Shown here one piece after another: positions 1 to 13,296 of a stretch of 64,000 nucleotides of DNA. The notes under the pieces were generated by a model. It had not been told where the DNA came from and did not search any database. It saw only the letters and a list, made by a program, of their open reading frames with translations. A program made the position numbers and the translations under genes. Position 1 is the first letter of the stretch. Every line of letters begins with the position of its first letter. The DNA is from Hemibagrus wyckioides (taxonomy: Eukaryota > Chordata > Actinopteri > Siluriformes > Bagridae), in assembly GCF_019097595.1 (NCBI RefSeq), contig NC_080719.1:13572001-13636000 (forward strand), in the 5' to 3' direction.

Positions 1-1897
1 AATCTACAGCACCTACAAAGCAGGAAATGGAAAAAATATATACTTAAAATTAAAAGGTCGACTTACTGATGAGTTTCTAATCATTGTGTTCTAGTTTTCT
101 AACCCTAAATCTTTTAGAGATTCCTCAGAGCAAGGATCATCACTAGAGGACCACAATCCAAATAAATAAATAAATAAATAACCAAAACAAACAAAAAAAC
201 CACCAAAACAAATAAAACCAGAGTTGGGTTTATTATTATTATTATTATTATTGTTATTCATAACAATATTTATTTAACAACATTTATTTAAATAAAAAAA
301 ATATTCCTGTTATTATAATTTTTTTTATTTTATTTTTTAATTTTATAGTTTATTTTTTATTTTTTGTTATAGTTTATAGTGGAACCAGAAATTTTGTAAC
401 AGATCCTATTTTCTACTCATCTAAGTTATTTTACTAGTTATTTTTATACTCATTATTTTCTCTCCTTTTCATTCTGATTACTGAAGCTACAACATGACGC
501 ATAAAAAAGAAAAATCGATTGTTGAAAGCAAAGCAAATTAACTGTAATTCAAAGTTAATGACGAAGAATAATGCATTTATTCAAAATCAGAAGATAGCTC
601 ATCTGCCTCTAGAGCAAGTCAAAAGTCTCTAATGGTTAAGCATCAGAAAGTAACTGTTAACTCTTGCTAATGCTAACCCTAGATTTTCACAAGTTCTAGT
701 TGAATACTTCTTTCCTACAACCTTTTTGGTTTGTAGATTTTGCCTTTTATGACACTGTTGATGCTTGAGCCTGCCCTTAAAGCACTGCTTTTCATTACTG
801 AGATTAGATTCTGCCCCACACTGAAAAAAGCAACATCCAAATAAATAAATGGGAATGTAATTTGATAACAGACCAAACACATAAAACATTTCAGTGCCTG
901 CTGTTTTCTGGGGTCATCTTCCAATTCAAAACTCTGTAGAATAATATAAGACAGCAACAAAAGACACAGCCAAGTTAATTATACACTCAGCGCCAACAAA
1001 CACGAGGCCGCGCTGCCAAATTGTTGTTTTCATGCTTAAACAAAGTGCAATGAAATTCTCGGCTGGGTTCATCTCTCGCACTCCATGACAACAGAGAAAC
1101 GGGCAAAAACGAGCAATCAGGGAGAAAGAGTGTGACGTTGAAACACGTCTCCTCTGTCTGACGACGTGCGCAGCTTTAGTCATAGCTCAGTGAACAAAAG
1201 ACGAATGCGTGCATGAATCGTTCCACTGCTGCGACTAATGGCAAAATCACCGTGCTGTAAAATAGAAATTTCAAACTTGAGTAATTTATGTATTTACTGC
1301 ACTGTCTTTGGGATGATTCCGTTACGCTGTGTTAAGGCTTGGCTTTAATAGGGCTGTCGAGGAAGTGCGCCACAAATGAGACTACAAAATCAAGGATAAA
1401 TGAAAATAAGAAACACTGATGAAGAAAAATTGGGAAGAGGAAATGTAAACAGTCTTCATTCAGTCATGAAGCTCCAAGACCCTAATGTCTCAACCCATCA
1501 AAGCATCATCTTCCCCAAAGTTTATTTATATTATTTTTAGCTGGCTTGTGATTGGATGCCTCTCCTTGACCTGCTGCTCAGTGGACTTCATGAGCAGTTC
1601 ACTGGAGCAGTTCATTGGATGTGACCAGAAGTTCAATGCACTTAACTAGCAGCTCATTAAGCTTGACCACCAGTTCGTTGGACTTGACTAGCAGCTCCTC
1701 AGACATGACTAATAGATCATTGAGATTTGGCATCTCATTTGACATGATAAGCAGCTCAGTGGGCATGAATAACAGTTCATTTGACTTGATTATCAGTTCA
1801 GAGTTTAGCTGAGTTCCCCATATAATCCCTGTGAATTTCATATTTGTGAAAATGAATAGAAGAGCTTTGTGGGTGGTGTAGTTATGTTGATTCTCAC
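1..1897 (-). other. Intron (partial) downstream of the first D1 exon
   Basis: No exon is seen. The far end is AT-rich with short (AAAT)n at 163-180 and (ATT)n at 228-252. A degenerate 21-base minisatellite occupies 1588-1806. The rest looks like single-copy intron. Confidence 0.75.
1588..1806. repeat. Degenerate 21-bp minisatellite
   Basis: About ten imperfect copies of a 21-base unit, on the plus strand close to 'agcagctcattggacttgac'. Because the period is a multiple of three, frames through it stay open on both strands. The minus strand reads as heptads of the type S-N-E-L-L-V-K. Confidence 0.85.
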
Positions 1898-2021
1898 CAT
1901 CAATTGGAGCCAGAATGACGCGGGAGTGGTCATAGGCGATGACGTTGGCATAGCGATTCTTGGGTTTGTTCACCTCCAAGTTGGAGTGCTCCCAGGTGAA
2001 CTGCTGTCCTGGATCGATGGA
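1898..2021 (-). CDS. ptprs: First exon of phosphatase domain D1
   Basis: The 124-nt exon (phase 0 in, phase 1 out) reads [20 protein letters not shown], then [20 protein letters not shown] and D. It starts D1, the active phosphatase domain, and contains the KNRY phosphotyrosine-recognition loop. The next exon, which would begin with the GSDYINA part, is not in the window, and nor are the HCSAGVGRTG loop and D2. The acceptor is tctcttcctacag and the donor ATTGATG|gtgaga. Past the donor the same frame stays open for about 100 codons into the intron (see findings). Confidence 0.97.
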
Positions 2022-2440
2022 CTGTAGGAAGAGAAGGAGAGGAATCATTCAAGGCTACGCTGTGCTACAATACCATTAGTGTAAATAAAAACCCACAGCA
2101 CCAGAGAGAGTGATAAACAGGTGACAAAAACATTCCGAGTGGTGCTTTAATTAAACGTTAGTCTGGTCTCACTGTAAAGCAACTAGCCAGGTGCTTTAAG
2201 ACAGATCACTCCCTCGACAGTGAATAATAGCAGTGGAAATATTGATAAAGGATTCTGCACTTCGCCCCGAGAAGGAAATGGAGGAGGGTGGGAAGAAGAG
2301 GAGGGGGTTTCCCACTGCCTTGACGCTTGCAAGATAAATGCCATCACATTCCCTATATAAGAATTTCTGCATAAATATTCTATTCCCTGTTGGGGTAATT
2401 TACTATTCCATTACGATTCTGCATCTGCACTCTCCCCATG

Positions 2441-2466
2441 CTCTCCCTCTTTCTCTCTCTCTCTAC

Positions 2467-2509
<43 letters not shown>
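2441..2509. repeat. (CT)n microsatellite
   Basis: Nearly pure CT dinucleotides with a few interruptions at the 5' side. Confidence 0.95.
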
Positions 2510-2511
<2 letters not shown>

Positions 2512-4699
2512 CCGCCCATCTTTGGGCCTTGAAGGATGTTTTCATTTACAGTTGTGGTCATGCAAAATAAAACTGGGGCTAAATGAGGACCAATAAGGGG
2601 ATGTAGCAGTTTTTCCTGTTGTGATTGTGGAAACCTGTTCAAGCTTGGACTGTCAAGGCTCTTGCTAGATGCCCCCTCCTGGCTGGGACACATCACTACA
2701 GTGTGACTGTGCAGGATGGAGTCGATCCCACCAATCAGCGACACATTTCATTCACCACGTAGATTTGGTTAAATATGTCATTAGTATCATAAGTATAAAT
2801 TACAGTGATGAATGTTTTGAGTTGTTGGCTCAGTTGATAGGACTGAATCTGATATGAGGCCAACCTTATTAATTCCTCAGACCTATATTTCACAAGAATA
2901 GTTGAAGTGCCGGCTTTGTCTACTGTTGTATCCCATTCTGCATCATATAAAATGAAATATAAATGAAAAGGGAACACTGCCAGGCATTGCTATTACTCTA
3001 TTGCTAGTTTATGGTTATACCTGAGGACAGATCCTGTATTATACTTTTAAAAAGATAAAAGGGTTCCTTGGTTCCAAAAGTTCTGTGGAATGTTAGCAGG
3101 TCTAGTTTTACAGAGAGGTTTATACATGGAACAGTTTTTAAAAGAGAAACCGTTATGGGTTCCCACAGAAGGACAAACCAATCTAATGACAACTGGGTTT
3201 GCCTTTTATACCCCATGTTCTCCCAGTTTGGTATTTGTCATTTCCCACCCACTAGCTAGCTATCACAGCTTGCAGCTAGGGAGGCTAACACAAGCTTCCT
3301 CTCAGACACAAGCGCCACACTACCTTTTCACACTGATACTCATGCAGCGTTATTTGGAGGAAACTCTAATTATCCTCCTCCACATACATGAACACACAGA
3401 CATTCATGATTGGATGCTCTGATGGACAGCAGCGTTATCATACCTCCTACACAGAGAACATGCCCAGTACTGCTCCTTTACAGGCACTGGCATTGTTCAC
3501 CATTACCAAGAGGGAAACATAAATGATAGCTGCCTGCAATTTGTACCATCCTGTCCAGTTATAACCACATAATAATATGCAATATTTTATAAGCAAGGAG
3601 AAAAGCTTCCTATCTAGAAATGCAATAGCTGGTAAAAATTCTATTCTCAGAACAGACTGCACTCACATCTCCATCTTTTCTTCCTCTCTAACATCCCAGA
3701 GTCAGATCATCAATATCAATCAAATTTAATCGGGTGTTTGAACAGGAATACACAGTTTGAACAACTGGCTCTCGTGGAATGGGATTTCTCACCCCGACCT
3801 TAAGAGCTACAAAGAATAACCTCCCTCCCTCCTCCTCTCCCTCTGCCTCTCTCGCTCTCATCTTTCTCCTTCACAGCTTGCGACTAAAAACCAATCACTC
3901 AGGAACCAGAGAGCTCCGCTTGGCACACTAAGGCGCCCCGATGAGCAGCCATTCATCACGTAAATAACAAAATTAAAATTACACTTCTCCGTTTAATTTG
4001 GTCATTTATTTTTCTGGAGGGAGACAGAGAGAGACGGAGAGTCCATACAAGCAATGGCACTTCTTTCTCAGCCGTGATGTGATGTGTTTCTGTGTCTCCT
4101 CCAGAGGACGACTTTGTCATTTTACTGCATTTTTTTCCCCTTTTACTGCAGCACTCAAACCTGTGCAGCTAACATTAACGAATCACACCACATTGATTTC
4201 TTCATAATAGAAAAAAATGGACTTGATTAATGATGCTACTTTATAACGAGGTCGTAAAAACCAACATTTAGGCGCGGTTCATGTTCAAAACGTTGAGCTC
4301 CACTGAATAAGACTATCCTCTTTATGGGACATGTGTTCACTCTGCCATGAGCTCATAAATGAGATGGAGGACAGTGAGTGCTGTTGATATAACGTAGTAC
4401 TATACATTCGGTGGACGGAGAACTAGTGGGGGGAAAAAAACGTCTAACACGACTCATAAAAACAACATATTAAATCCCCAGTGTTTAATTACAGGAGTGA
4501 AGCGACTCTTACAGTTTTCAATCAAGTCTCTGTTTGTGTTAAGTGAACACTGTAGGTGTTAAATTACCAGCTGAATATGAGGAATGTTGCTGTGCTATGC
4601 TTATTTACCCAAGTCACACACTTTAAATTTCTCTACACGTCTGAGCTGAGCTGATGTCCTATCTGTCTATCCCTTTCGAACAGAGCAGGGGCAGCACTG

Positions 4700-4952
4700 T
4701 ACATCATTCACTCAGTAACTACCGCATGCTGGTGAGGGTGAATCCAGAGTCTTTCCTGCAATCACTAGATGTGAGGCCATCACTTGAGTAGACAATCAAC
4801 CACTAATAAGTTTTCGGGAAGCGCGAGGAGAGACCAGAGGAAACAAACCCAGACACATGGAGAATATGTGAAACTCCAGACAGACAATAACCCAAGCGCA
4901 GGGACCCTGGGGCTGTGAGCCAGCGACGCTACGCACTCCGTCATTGTGCCCA
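4700..4952 (-). mobile_element. SINE-like dispersed fish repeat (degenerate)
   Basis: Read on the minus strand it shows the order seen in fish tRNA-derived SINE-like copies: a head with 'ctggctcacagccccagggt', then 'ggagtttcacatattctcca' and 'tgggtttgtttcctctggt'. Family assignment is from memory of the consensus style, not from a search. Confidence 0.6.
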
Positions 4953-6488
4953 GATACACACAAATTACAAGAAAATGACATTTTACTATTGCTTTCAGCT
5001 ATTTATTCAGTTTGAGTTCAGTATTAGCATCAGCATTGTTGCTCATATTCCGTTTGTTATGTATGCCAGCATTTCTTCATCAGACCACAGATTCTTTGCT
5101 GCCATGTAAATCGAGCTCATTTTCTGACAATAATTTCCCCCTCATCCTTATTTTAATGGTGGCTGTGTGAATAATTAGTCCAATGCGTTATCATGGCGAC
5201 CCACAATCCCCTACCATCACTGCTTAATGCTGTTATACCAGAAATATTTAGCAGAAAAAATGATTATGCTTTATTAAATTTCAAGATTAAACAGCGTCTC
5301 TGAAAGCAGATCAGCTCTGTGACTCAGCGCTCACACAGATCCAAAGCTTCAGGTTGAGCCATGAGAGGACAACCATTTATTAGACATGACCTGTGGATGA
5401 TGTCAGTGCTTTAGAAAATTAAGGAAAGCTTCAGGTAAAAACCGACCAAATACATTTTTGACAGTGCCATCACGTCTATGACCTGGAGTAATAGCACTGA
5501 ACTATCCTCAGAATGAGATTCTCTCTTTTTATACAAACATTAAATGAACAATAACAGTAATTTAATTAATTAGGCATGTTTGGTGTTTTGAGTGCTGCTA
5601 CCCCACCAAAGTGCATTAATTTTGTATAACGGCACTGGTGTGTAATTCTGCTTATACCACAGCATTATCCCCAAAATGACAATGTTTAATGAATGAATGA
5701 ATGAATTAAAGTTTAATTAATGAATGAATGACACATTCAATCAATGATACAACAGTTTTATAGTTAGATTTTAATGCTGTGGAAGTTTCTGTTCTGTCCG
5801 AGATTCACCAGCCTCACCCTCTCTCTCTCTCTCTGACACACACACACACACACAGTGCAGCCTGTCCTGAGAAAACGGACAGTGGTACTGAGACAGACAG
5901 TTCTAACAAAAACAGAACCAAAACTCCTTCCATAAATATTCAATAAACTTCAACAGTTTTTTACTTTTTTGTTAAACAAAATCATGTTGTTAAATCAATT
6001 TATTATTAGTCTTAGATTATGTGGTGTGACTGCCATACCTTTCCAAATGTGTCATTAGTGTTCATGTTACAGTGAGAACTTTCTGACCAATCACATTTGA
6101 GCATGCAGTCGTGATGTGGTATAAGTTTAACGTAATAAACTGATGAGTAACAGCAGCTTTTAGCTGTGTTTAAATGACATGGTTTGATTCATCTTATAAA
6201 ACATCAAAATTCCACCATAATGAAATATTTTGATTAAAATTTTGATTCTGGTGCTAATTTGTTGGTTAGTGTTGCTTTTTTCCTGTAAGTATTTAGCAGC
6301 TGTGTGCTGTGCTGATGCCACATTGGGACACTGATACTGCTGGCACAGTTTCAATGCTGTTTAATACAAAAAACAGTCAGATTTCACGTTGAAAAACAAA
6401 AGCGCGAGGGCTTCTTTGTCCAATGATACCGAACATCATATTAATGAGAAATCCAGAACGAGTGTTAAACGTTATTTTAGGGGCTCAC

Positions 6489-6586
6489 CTCATACTCCTG
6501 TGACAGTTTCAGGTTGTCGTTGGCTTTGAGCAGCTCGGTGTGTTCTGCCAGCTCTGCGATGGGGATGGGCGGATGGTTCATCATTC
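6489..6586 (-). CDS. ptprs: Wedge-region exon before D1
   Basis: The 98-nt exon (phase 1 in, phase 0 out) reads [20 protein letters not shown], then [12 protein letters not shown]. It matches human MLSHPPIPIADMAEHTERLK and [12 protein letters not shown]. This helix-turn-helix segment precedes the first phosphatase domain and is called the wedge in LAR-type receptors. The acceptor is atctgctgatgtag and the donor GAG|gtgagc. Confidence 0.96.
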
Positions 6587-6702
6587 CTACATCAGCAGAT
6601 AAAGACACACAGTCAAATACAGAAGACAGCAAAATACCATGAATTGGTGTGTGTGTGTGTCTGTGTATGTGTGTGTGTGTGCCTGTGCATATGTGTGTGT
6701 TT

Positions 6703-6748
<46 letters not shown>

Positions 6749-9700
6749 CAGAAAGTCAGTCCAGACATATAAAATATAAAACAGCAGCTGGTGTTAGGGG
6801 CTGCTGTCTGACCAGGCCAGAGCTCTGCATTTTTTTTTCTCACTCTGGGCGCTCACACACACACAAAACCCTAGTGCCTTTATCCAAAGGATATAAAGGA
6901 GGGGACCTATGGGCAATTGCTAAGGTGACGGAGAAACCACAGACCAATTACTTCTTAATGCTACGGGGAAAAGTGGCTTTTAATAGCTTCGCAATAGCAG
7001 CACAGTGATGAAATTCATTTTTTGGGGCTCTATGATAATAAAAAGGGAGAGAAAAAACAATACCCCAGAGCATGATGGCTGCTCTCTGAACGGCTGATAT
7101 GTGCAGCATAGACACAGCCATATGTCTCTCTCTGCGCCAGCCAAAAAAGTGGATCGGTCTTTCCTGTTGACAAATACCCTCTTCTCAAACTGATTTAGGG
7201 AATCAATGATTTGAAACAAATCCAAAATTGGCTTTGAGAAATATTTCCCATGCTGCAAAGAGCATCTCCCAATCCACTAATATTTAATGAATGTAATCAA
7301 ATGTGCATCCGGAATCAAACTTTTCCTATTTTTTTCCACAGGAGGAAAGATGAAGGTGTGTTCTCTAAAGAATGTATTGACCAAATCATTTAAGCAGATT
7401 AAAAAAAAGAGAAAGAAATTAGTCTAAGTGGCTGAAAAGGAGACTCAACAAAAAAGACTTCTATTTCTTTTGGGGCTGAACATTTTCTCATTCCTTTTTT
7501 TACTTTTTTTTTAATTTTATTATTTATAATTGCCTTTTAGCAGTTACTGCTGTGTATATGTTTGCATTAGACTAATTGTAATATGCCTTTCCCCCTGTTT
7601 TTTTTATGGTAGATCAGCTTCTCTAGCACTTAGAGGATTTGGGAAGTTACACCATCATTAACTTTGCGCTAACATAATGATTAAATCCCCATAACCACAC
7701 AATAGAAATTAATATTACTGTAATTCAATTCGTGGTAGGAAAAGGGCTTAGAAAATGAACTACAATATTGCAGCATTCACAACATAAGGAAGAACACACT
7801 TGAACCCTTGGGGGCTTGATGTTATAGGAAAAGAATCAACAATGAAGCAGAGTTACTGTTATCACGCTTCATATCAAGTTCATTCTTTTGTAATAATAGC
7901 ACATCTGAAGGATTTTATGCCTCTTATACCACAGCAAACTGCCTGTAGCTTGTATTTATTAATGTATGGCACATACATTTTATCCATTACATATACATAT
8001 AGCTATGTTTTATAGTGTGGATGTTTGTAGCAGCCTGTATAAACACAGCCTTCTGTCCTGAAGTCTTTTCCATGTTTGAAAACCGTGGGGAAAAATTGCT
8101 TTACTGTTACAAAGCAGTGGCATTGGAGTCCTTAAATGAAGAATGTCCGTCTCCTTACAGAAAACATTGTCATATCAACGATTATAAACATTTTTAATCT
8201 GAGGATTGTGTTGTTTATGCGTCTACCATGCAAGTCTCTAAGCTCTTACTATAGAAATGGGAAAGTATGAAAATGTTAACCTTCCAGCCAAAACCGTCTG
8301 AACTGCTAGAACAGAAAACTGATCAACACCTTCTGACTAACCAGTCTGGAAAATTCAGCAGCGCTGTGGTATATGGCTAAATAAGAAATTGTATATAATG
8401 ACGATGAAAGCAAAAGCTTTGTTTTAGTGCACTTTTTAAATGGAGGTTCCTCTGGGTGTGTGTGCAGGAGCCCTGGCCTGGGTTGGGACAGTTTCAGGGT
8501 CACACACTGCATGTGCACGCTGCTTCACTTCACTTCAGCCAAAGCTAAGCAAGCCACAGCATCACCTAAATCCATCCCGACCCCTTAAACCAACAGCTCA
8601 GGCAGTCATTAGTGCGGATATTATGAATGACATACCCTTACAGTCGTTTAACACAAATACAGCATGATATTTTCAGCCATGAACCAGAGAGAGGCCAACA
8701 CCAGCTGAGCATGCTGGGAGTTAATCCCATTACCAGCACAACACTGCCCATGTAAATAGGAAACAAGGGGGAGGAGGACATTCATCTATTTGGCTATTTA
8801 TGCAAGTTAATCCTAATATCAACAGTTATGGCTTGTGCTTTAGCCATTTTTGGCTTTTGTTGAGAGAGAGAGAGAGGTCAGAAGTTGGCTAAAGGTTGAC
8901 ATCTCTTTTTTTTCTCCCCTGAAACTTCCTGTGATTTAATTAAGCATGCATAATCTGCATAATCACATTAGCTGTCCTCAATTTCCCATGCACTTCGTAG
9001 CGCTGTGCTCTAAATGCCACATGGTCTCCGGGCTGAGATGGAGGATGTGCACCGTTACATTTCATGCTCAGTGTATCCTTCATCCTTCTCGTATACTTCA
9101 GTAACAATAATAATAATAATGATAATAATAATAGGCTTCACAGGCTTCCATTCTTTTCCCACCAATTTTTCACCCCTTGTATCTTTGTTCATCTTTTTTC
9201 CCTCTCAAGGTATCATTCATTTTACACTCTTTGCTTAACACGTATTTCCATTTCTCAGTGCAGCAAATAACGGCTTTCACTGCTCTTTTTCCCACCACTG
9301 AGGACTGTGGGTATTTGTTTGAAGGATATTCAATATCAGACTGACAGAGCTTGTCTTTTTCAAGGACAGGTTTTATCCCCCTCATTTTTCCTCAGAATAC
9401 TCTCTCTCTCACTCTCTCTCTCTCTCTCACTGTTCTCTGTCGTCCTTTTATCCCATGAAATCAAGATGCGATCAGCGAACGCAATAGAAACAACAGCCTT
9501 CCCTCCCCCACAATTACACATTTCCACACTCTAGGTCAGGTTTTGATAATTGGCAGAAACAGCTTGCTTTTTTTCCCTGTGTGAGTGCATTCAATCAAAA
9601 GTCTTGATTATTTTTTACTAGATTTCTCCTTGGTTTGTGTGTGTGTGTGTCTGTTGGGGGGAATGTAAGTGAGGGACAAAGTGCACAGTGTCACACACAC

Positions 9701-9932
9701 ACACACACACAGGAGAGTGAATAAAACCCCTCGTCCCCACACAAGCAGTGACATCAGGGTTCTAAAGTGGATTAACAGCAGGCAACCCATCAGCCGAGTG
9801 AAGGACAAAACCAGCAACCAAAGTTGTGTTACAAAAAAAAAATTAGTGCTGAATGTGTAACTTGTGAGGAGGAAAAAAGAGATGTGTTTAAGCAGGAACA
9901 ATGCAAAAAGCAGAAACGCAAGAGGAACTAAC
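6587..9932 (-). other. Intron between 48-nt cassette and wedge exon
   Basis: No further exon is seen. It holds a (TG)n-(GA)n compound tract at 6646-6746, (AAT)n at 9105-9134, (CT)n at 9397-9430, and paired (TG)n and (CA)n at 9634-9650 and 9691-9710. Other stretches look like single-copy intron. Confidence 0.75.
6646..6746. repeat. Compound (TG)n-(GA)n microsatellite
   Basis: Interrupted TG repeats (6646-6700) run directly into GA repeats (6703-6746). Confidence 0.95.
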
Positions 9933-9980
9933 TTTCATAGTCAAAAGTGGCTTCGCTTAGAGGGCTGCTCAGACCCGAAT
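9933..9980 (-). CDS. ptprs: 48-nt cassette exon in juxtamembrane region (DSGLSSPLSEATFDYE)
   Basis: The exon is bounded by gttctttacag and a donor AAA|gttagt. With the preceding G it reads DSGLSSPLSEATFDYE and then R, completed by GA of the exon at 6586. Human PTPRS has DSGLRSPLREPGFHFES at the same place, with the same 48-base length and phase (1/1). When skipped, the join gives FQTP-G-MMNHPP, the form usual in PTPRD and PTPRF. The insert is serine-rich and lies between the membrane and D1. The donor (T at +3) is weaker than those of the neighbours, consistent with optional use. Confidence 0.88.
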
Positions 9981-10307
9981 CTGTAAAGAACAGCACAACA
10001 GACAAGAAGGCAAGAACTCCTCTTAATATGCAAGAAAGGAAGATTAAAATGGATTACACTGATAATAATGCAAAACAATACGCAAACAAACCACAAAACA
10101 GTCATCACTTCCCTTACGCTTGGACTGAATAGTGAAGGTTTGCCTCGTGTTGCTTGAAGCAACTGATAGTGCCGCCTCTTGTGGGCGTGGCCTGTTCACC
10201 GTTCGTTTTTGTTCTGATTAGAAACAGTAGTAGCTATATCTAGCTCTAGTGCTCTAATTAGTGTGAAAATTGGTACGTGTTGGGCTTTGCACTAGCAAAA
10301 GTGAGCT

Positions 10308-10345
<38 letters not shown>

Positions 10346-10352
10346 CAGAGAC

Positions 10353-10422
<70 letters not shown>
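10308..10422. repeat. (GATA)n-(GACA)n-(GATA)n compound microsatellite
   Basis: GATA units (10308-10345), then GACA units (to about 10384), then GATA again (to 10422), with one interruption near 10349. Confidence 0.97.
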
Positions 10423-10424
<2 letters not shown>

Positions 10425-10880
10425 ACAATCATTTGCGTTTGTCGCTTCTCATGATCCCTAATTAGCATAGAGTTTAACTAATGTGGTTGTGATGATGAAA
10501 CCATGGCTCTGTGTTTGCTAATACGCAGAAGATGAATGGTTTCTTCTCATTCTGTTGCTTGCTAGGGTGAAATGTAAGGTTATTGGTTGGACACAGATGT
10601 TCACATACTATACACAAAAGAAACCTTAGCCTAAATTGTTTAAAATAAAAAACGCTGTTTTTTGTTACAGTATACAGAACTTTGTTTTTATACAGAAGTC
10701 CATGAAGGATACGATAAAGAACATCTGTAACTCCTGTTTCTTCCACATGGGACAAGAGTAAAGGTAAGAGCTAAAGGACATGAGGCCGAACAGCACTTCA
10801 TGTAAGAAGAACATGATGACGCCTATGTCTAGTGTGTGAATCCTACTCGACACAAATGACTCGACAGAAAACACTTAAAT

Positions 10881-10917
10881 GTCATCTGATTAGTGCAGCA
10901 TGCACTAATCAGATGAC
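10881..10917. repeat. Perfect 17-bp inverted repeat, 3-base spacer
   Basis: The arm gtcatctgattagtgca (10881-10897) is exactly complementary to 10901-10917, with gca between. It could form a hairpin or cruciform. Confidence 0.95.
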
Positions 10918-13194
10918 AAGATGTCCAGCGTTTACCATCTGATGCATTCTGTCTTCCATCAAACCTGGTATATCTGGGAATCTACATGTTGTTGTTTGAC
11001 TTGTTCTTCTATGCGAAAGAGTGTGAATGAAGACTTTTGGTGAAACAGAAGGTTAGTAATGAGCGAGGAAGACGAGCAGAATGAAGACACATGTCCTGGT
11101 GTTGCCTTTGATGGAGAAAAATCACAGACAGGACGAGACAGGATCAACAAATCTTCAGTCTGAACATGTCATCCCCTACTGTGTTTGTGTCTGTCTGTCT
11201 CATAAAACAGGTACTTAAGGAAGTATATTTGCCTTCAGAGGTGGAGAGGAATAGTGCAGAGTGATAGAATAAGAATGAAATTGTTGAGAGAGGAAAGAGA
11301 CAAATATGAGATAAAGAGTGTATGTGGTAGAGAGAGAGACAGAGAAAGAGAGAGACACTGTGTGTGTGGTAGAGAGAGAGAGAGACAGAGAGTGTGGTGG
11401 ATGTGCTAGAGAGAGAGAGAGAAAGAGAGCGAGAGGAATCCCTTCATTAGTCTGCCACATCCCCTCGTAAAGCCCCAACACAAATGAGCTTAAAGAGAAT
11501 AATGGTGGACTTTCTCCCACTGGGACGCTCATCAGCAGCACACACACGTCCACGCTGAGGATGGAGCTCAATATGAAAACTGAATCAACAGATAATGTGC
11601 TACTGATACAAATACAGAAATGAATTCAAGGTGCTCTATTCCTGATTTATTTTTAGCATTTTTTCAGAATGCTTGCCTGGAAGGTTCACAGGGAATCTGG
11701 CTGAGATTAGAGGTTTGCATCTGGACCGGGACCCGCAGGACACACACAAAAAAACCCAGAATGCTAGTGGGAGGATTTCAATTTCATGCGGGCATGAGCA
11801 AGCGGTCAGATATGAAGCTCCAGGGACAAAAAAACACCATGTTCTCTAACATGAACTTACAGCATTCACTCACTCATCCATATTAACTGCCTGCTTTAAA
11901 TGATATTACTGAAAAACAAACAAAATGAAAAGAAAGAAAGAAAGAAAGACAGAAAGAAAGAAGCTACAAGTACAGTACAGCAAGTACAAGTACAGTACAA
12001 GTACAGCTTCAGTATCATTTATTCCCCCTACAACAGCAATTTGCCAGCATTTCTTTTATTGTTAAATGATATATCTTTCTTTTGATCTGTTTATAGAATC
12101 TGTTTATAGAATTAAAAGAATTTCCACATTATCCAGTTATTACTTATGTTACAGCAGCTGTAAACAGTCCTTTCCTTTACTTACTGTCTTGAAGTTAATA
12201 AGACAGAAGAAAGTGCAGTCTGTTTCCCAGCAGCTTAAACTCCTGTGTGCTGGAGATTCCAGCTTTACCTCCTACTGTTACAAAGCAGAGACTCCTTTCA
12301 AACTAACAAAATAAAATCTGACAGAAAATATCACCATACTAACAAATTCTTAAAACATTTCAAAATGATACTCAGCTTTATGTTACCTGAAGCCCGTCTC
12401 TGTGGAAGCTGTTACTACAGAAATGCTAACGTTTCTATAGAGTTGCTGCCTGGATGAATCCGAATAACCGAGACACTGAGACGGGGTATTGTAGAAAGAC
12501 GAAATTAAAAACAATAAATTTTAAACTTGTTAAAGACTAAAAAACACCCTGAGAGGTGTAGCTAACTTTCAGAGATAATATTTTTGACTTTGTATAATTT
12601 GACAGAATGCCTAAACATTTTTGTTAATAAACGCCATGTCCCATGTGCACACACTGCATGAAACGTGTGTGGAAATGAAGATTTGATTCCGTGCTGTACT
12701 CATGTTATGTGGTGTGTGTGTGTGAAGTCTAGTTTGACCAATAACCGCTATTAGCTAATGGAAGCGTCTGCACAACACTCAGGCGCTCAGTGTAATTGGC
12801 CTAAAACATCCGTTTAAATGAAATCCGCCGTGCACAGAGATAATGACGCTGTTCCGTATGACAGGATGCCATGCGAGCCATGAGGAATGTGACTCAATTA
12901 ATAAAGTGGAATGTGAATATGCGGCTTTAAAAAGGACCTTGTTTTTTCATGATGGAGAATAAAGCAGGGATGGAGCAGAAGAAGAAGAAAAAAAAAAACC
13001 CAAACAAGATGAAAGCGACGCTGCTCATTTTACAACCATTAGTAAGAGAGCACCGGATGGAGCAGTGATTACTGAGGCTCCCCCTCCTCTTCCTTCTCTC
13101 TGTCTTCACCTCTCTCTCTCTCTCATCTCTCTTTATCTTCTATTCTGTGAGGACGGAGAGATACAAGACTGAGCAACAGTGGCTGAGTCATTGA

Positions 13195-13243
13195 GAGCAA
13201 AATGAGAGGCATTGATGGACAGAGGCTAAAGATGGATGAGAGC

Positions 13244-13296
<53 letters not shown>

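Larger units (their letters stand above)
2022..6488 (-). other. Intron between wedge exon and D1 exon
   Basis: No exon is seen. It holds a (CT)n tract at 2441-2509, a SINE-like copy at about 4700-4952, short (AATG)n around 5690-5733 and a CT/CA tract at 5820-5854. The remainder is plain intron. Confidence 0.75.

Noticed and set aside
10308..10422. CRISPR-like array
   Set aside because: It is a simple tetranucleotide repeat with no spacers in a vertebrate intron.
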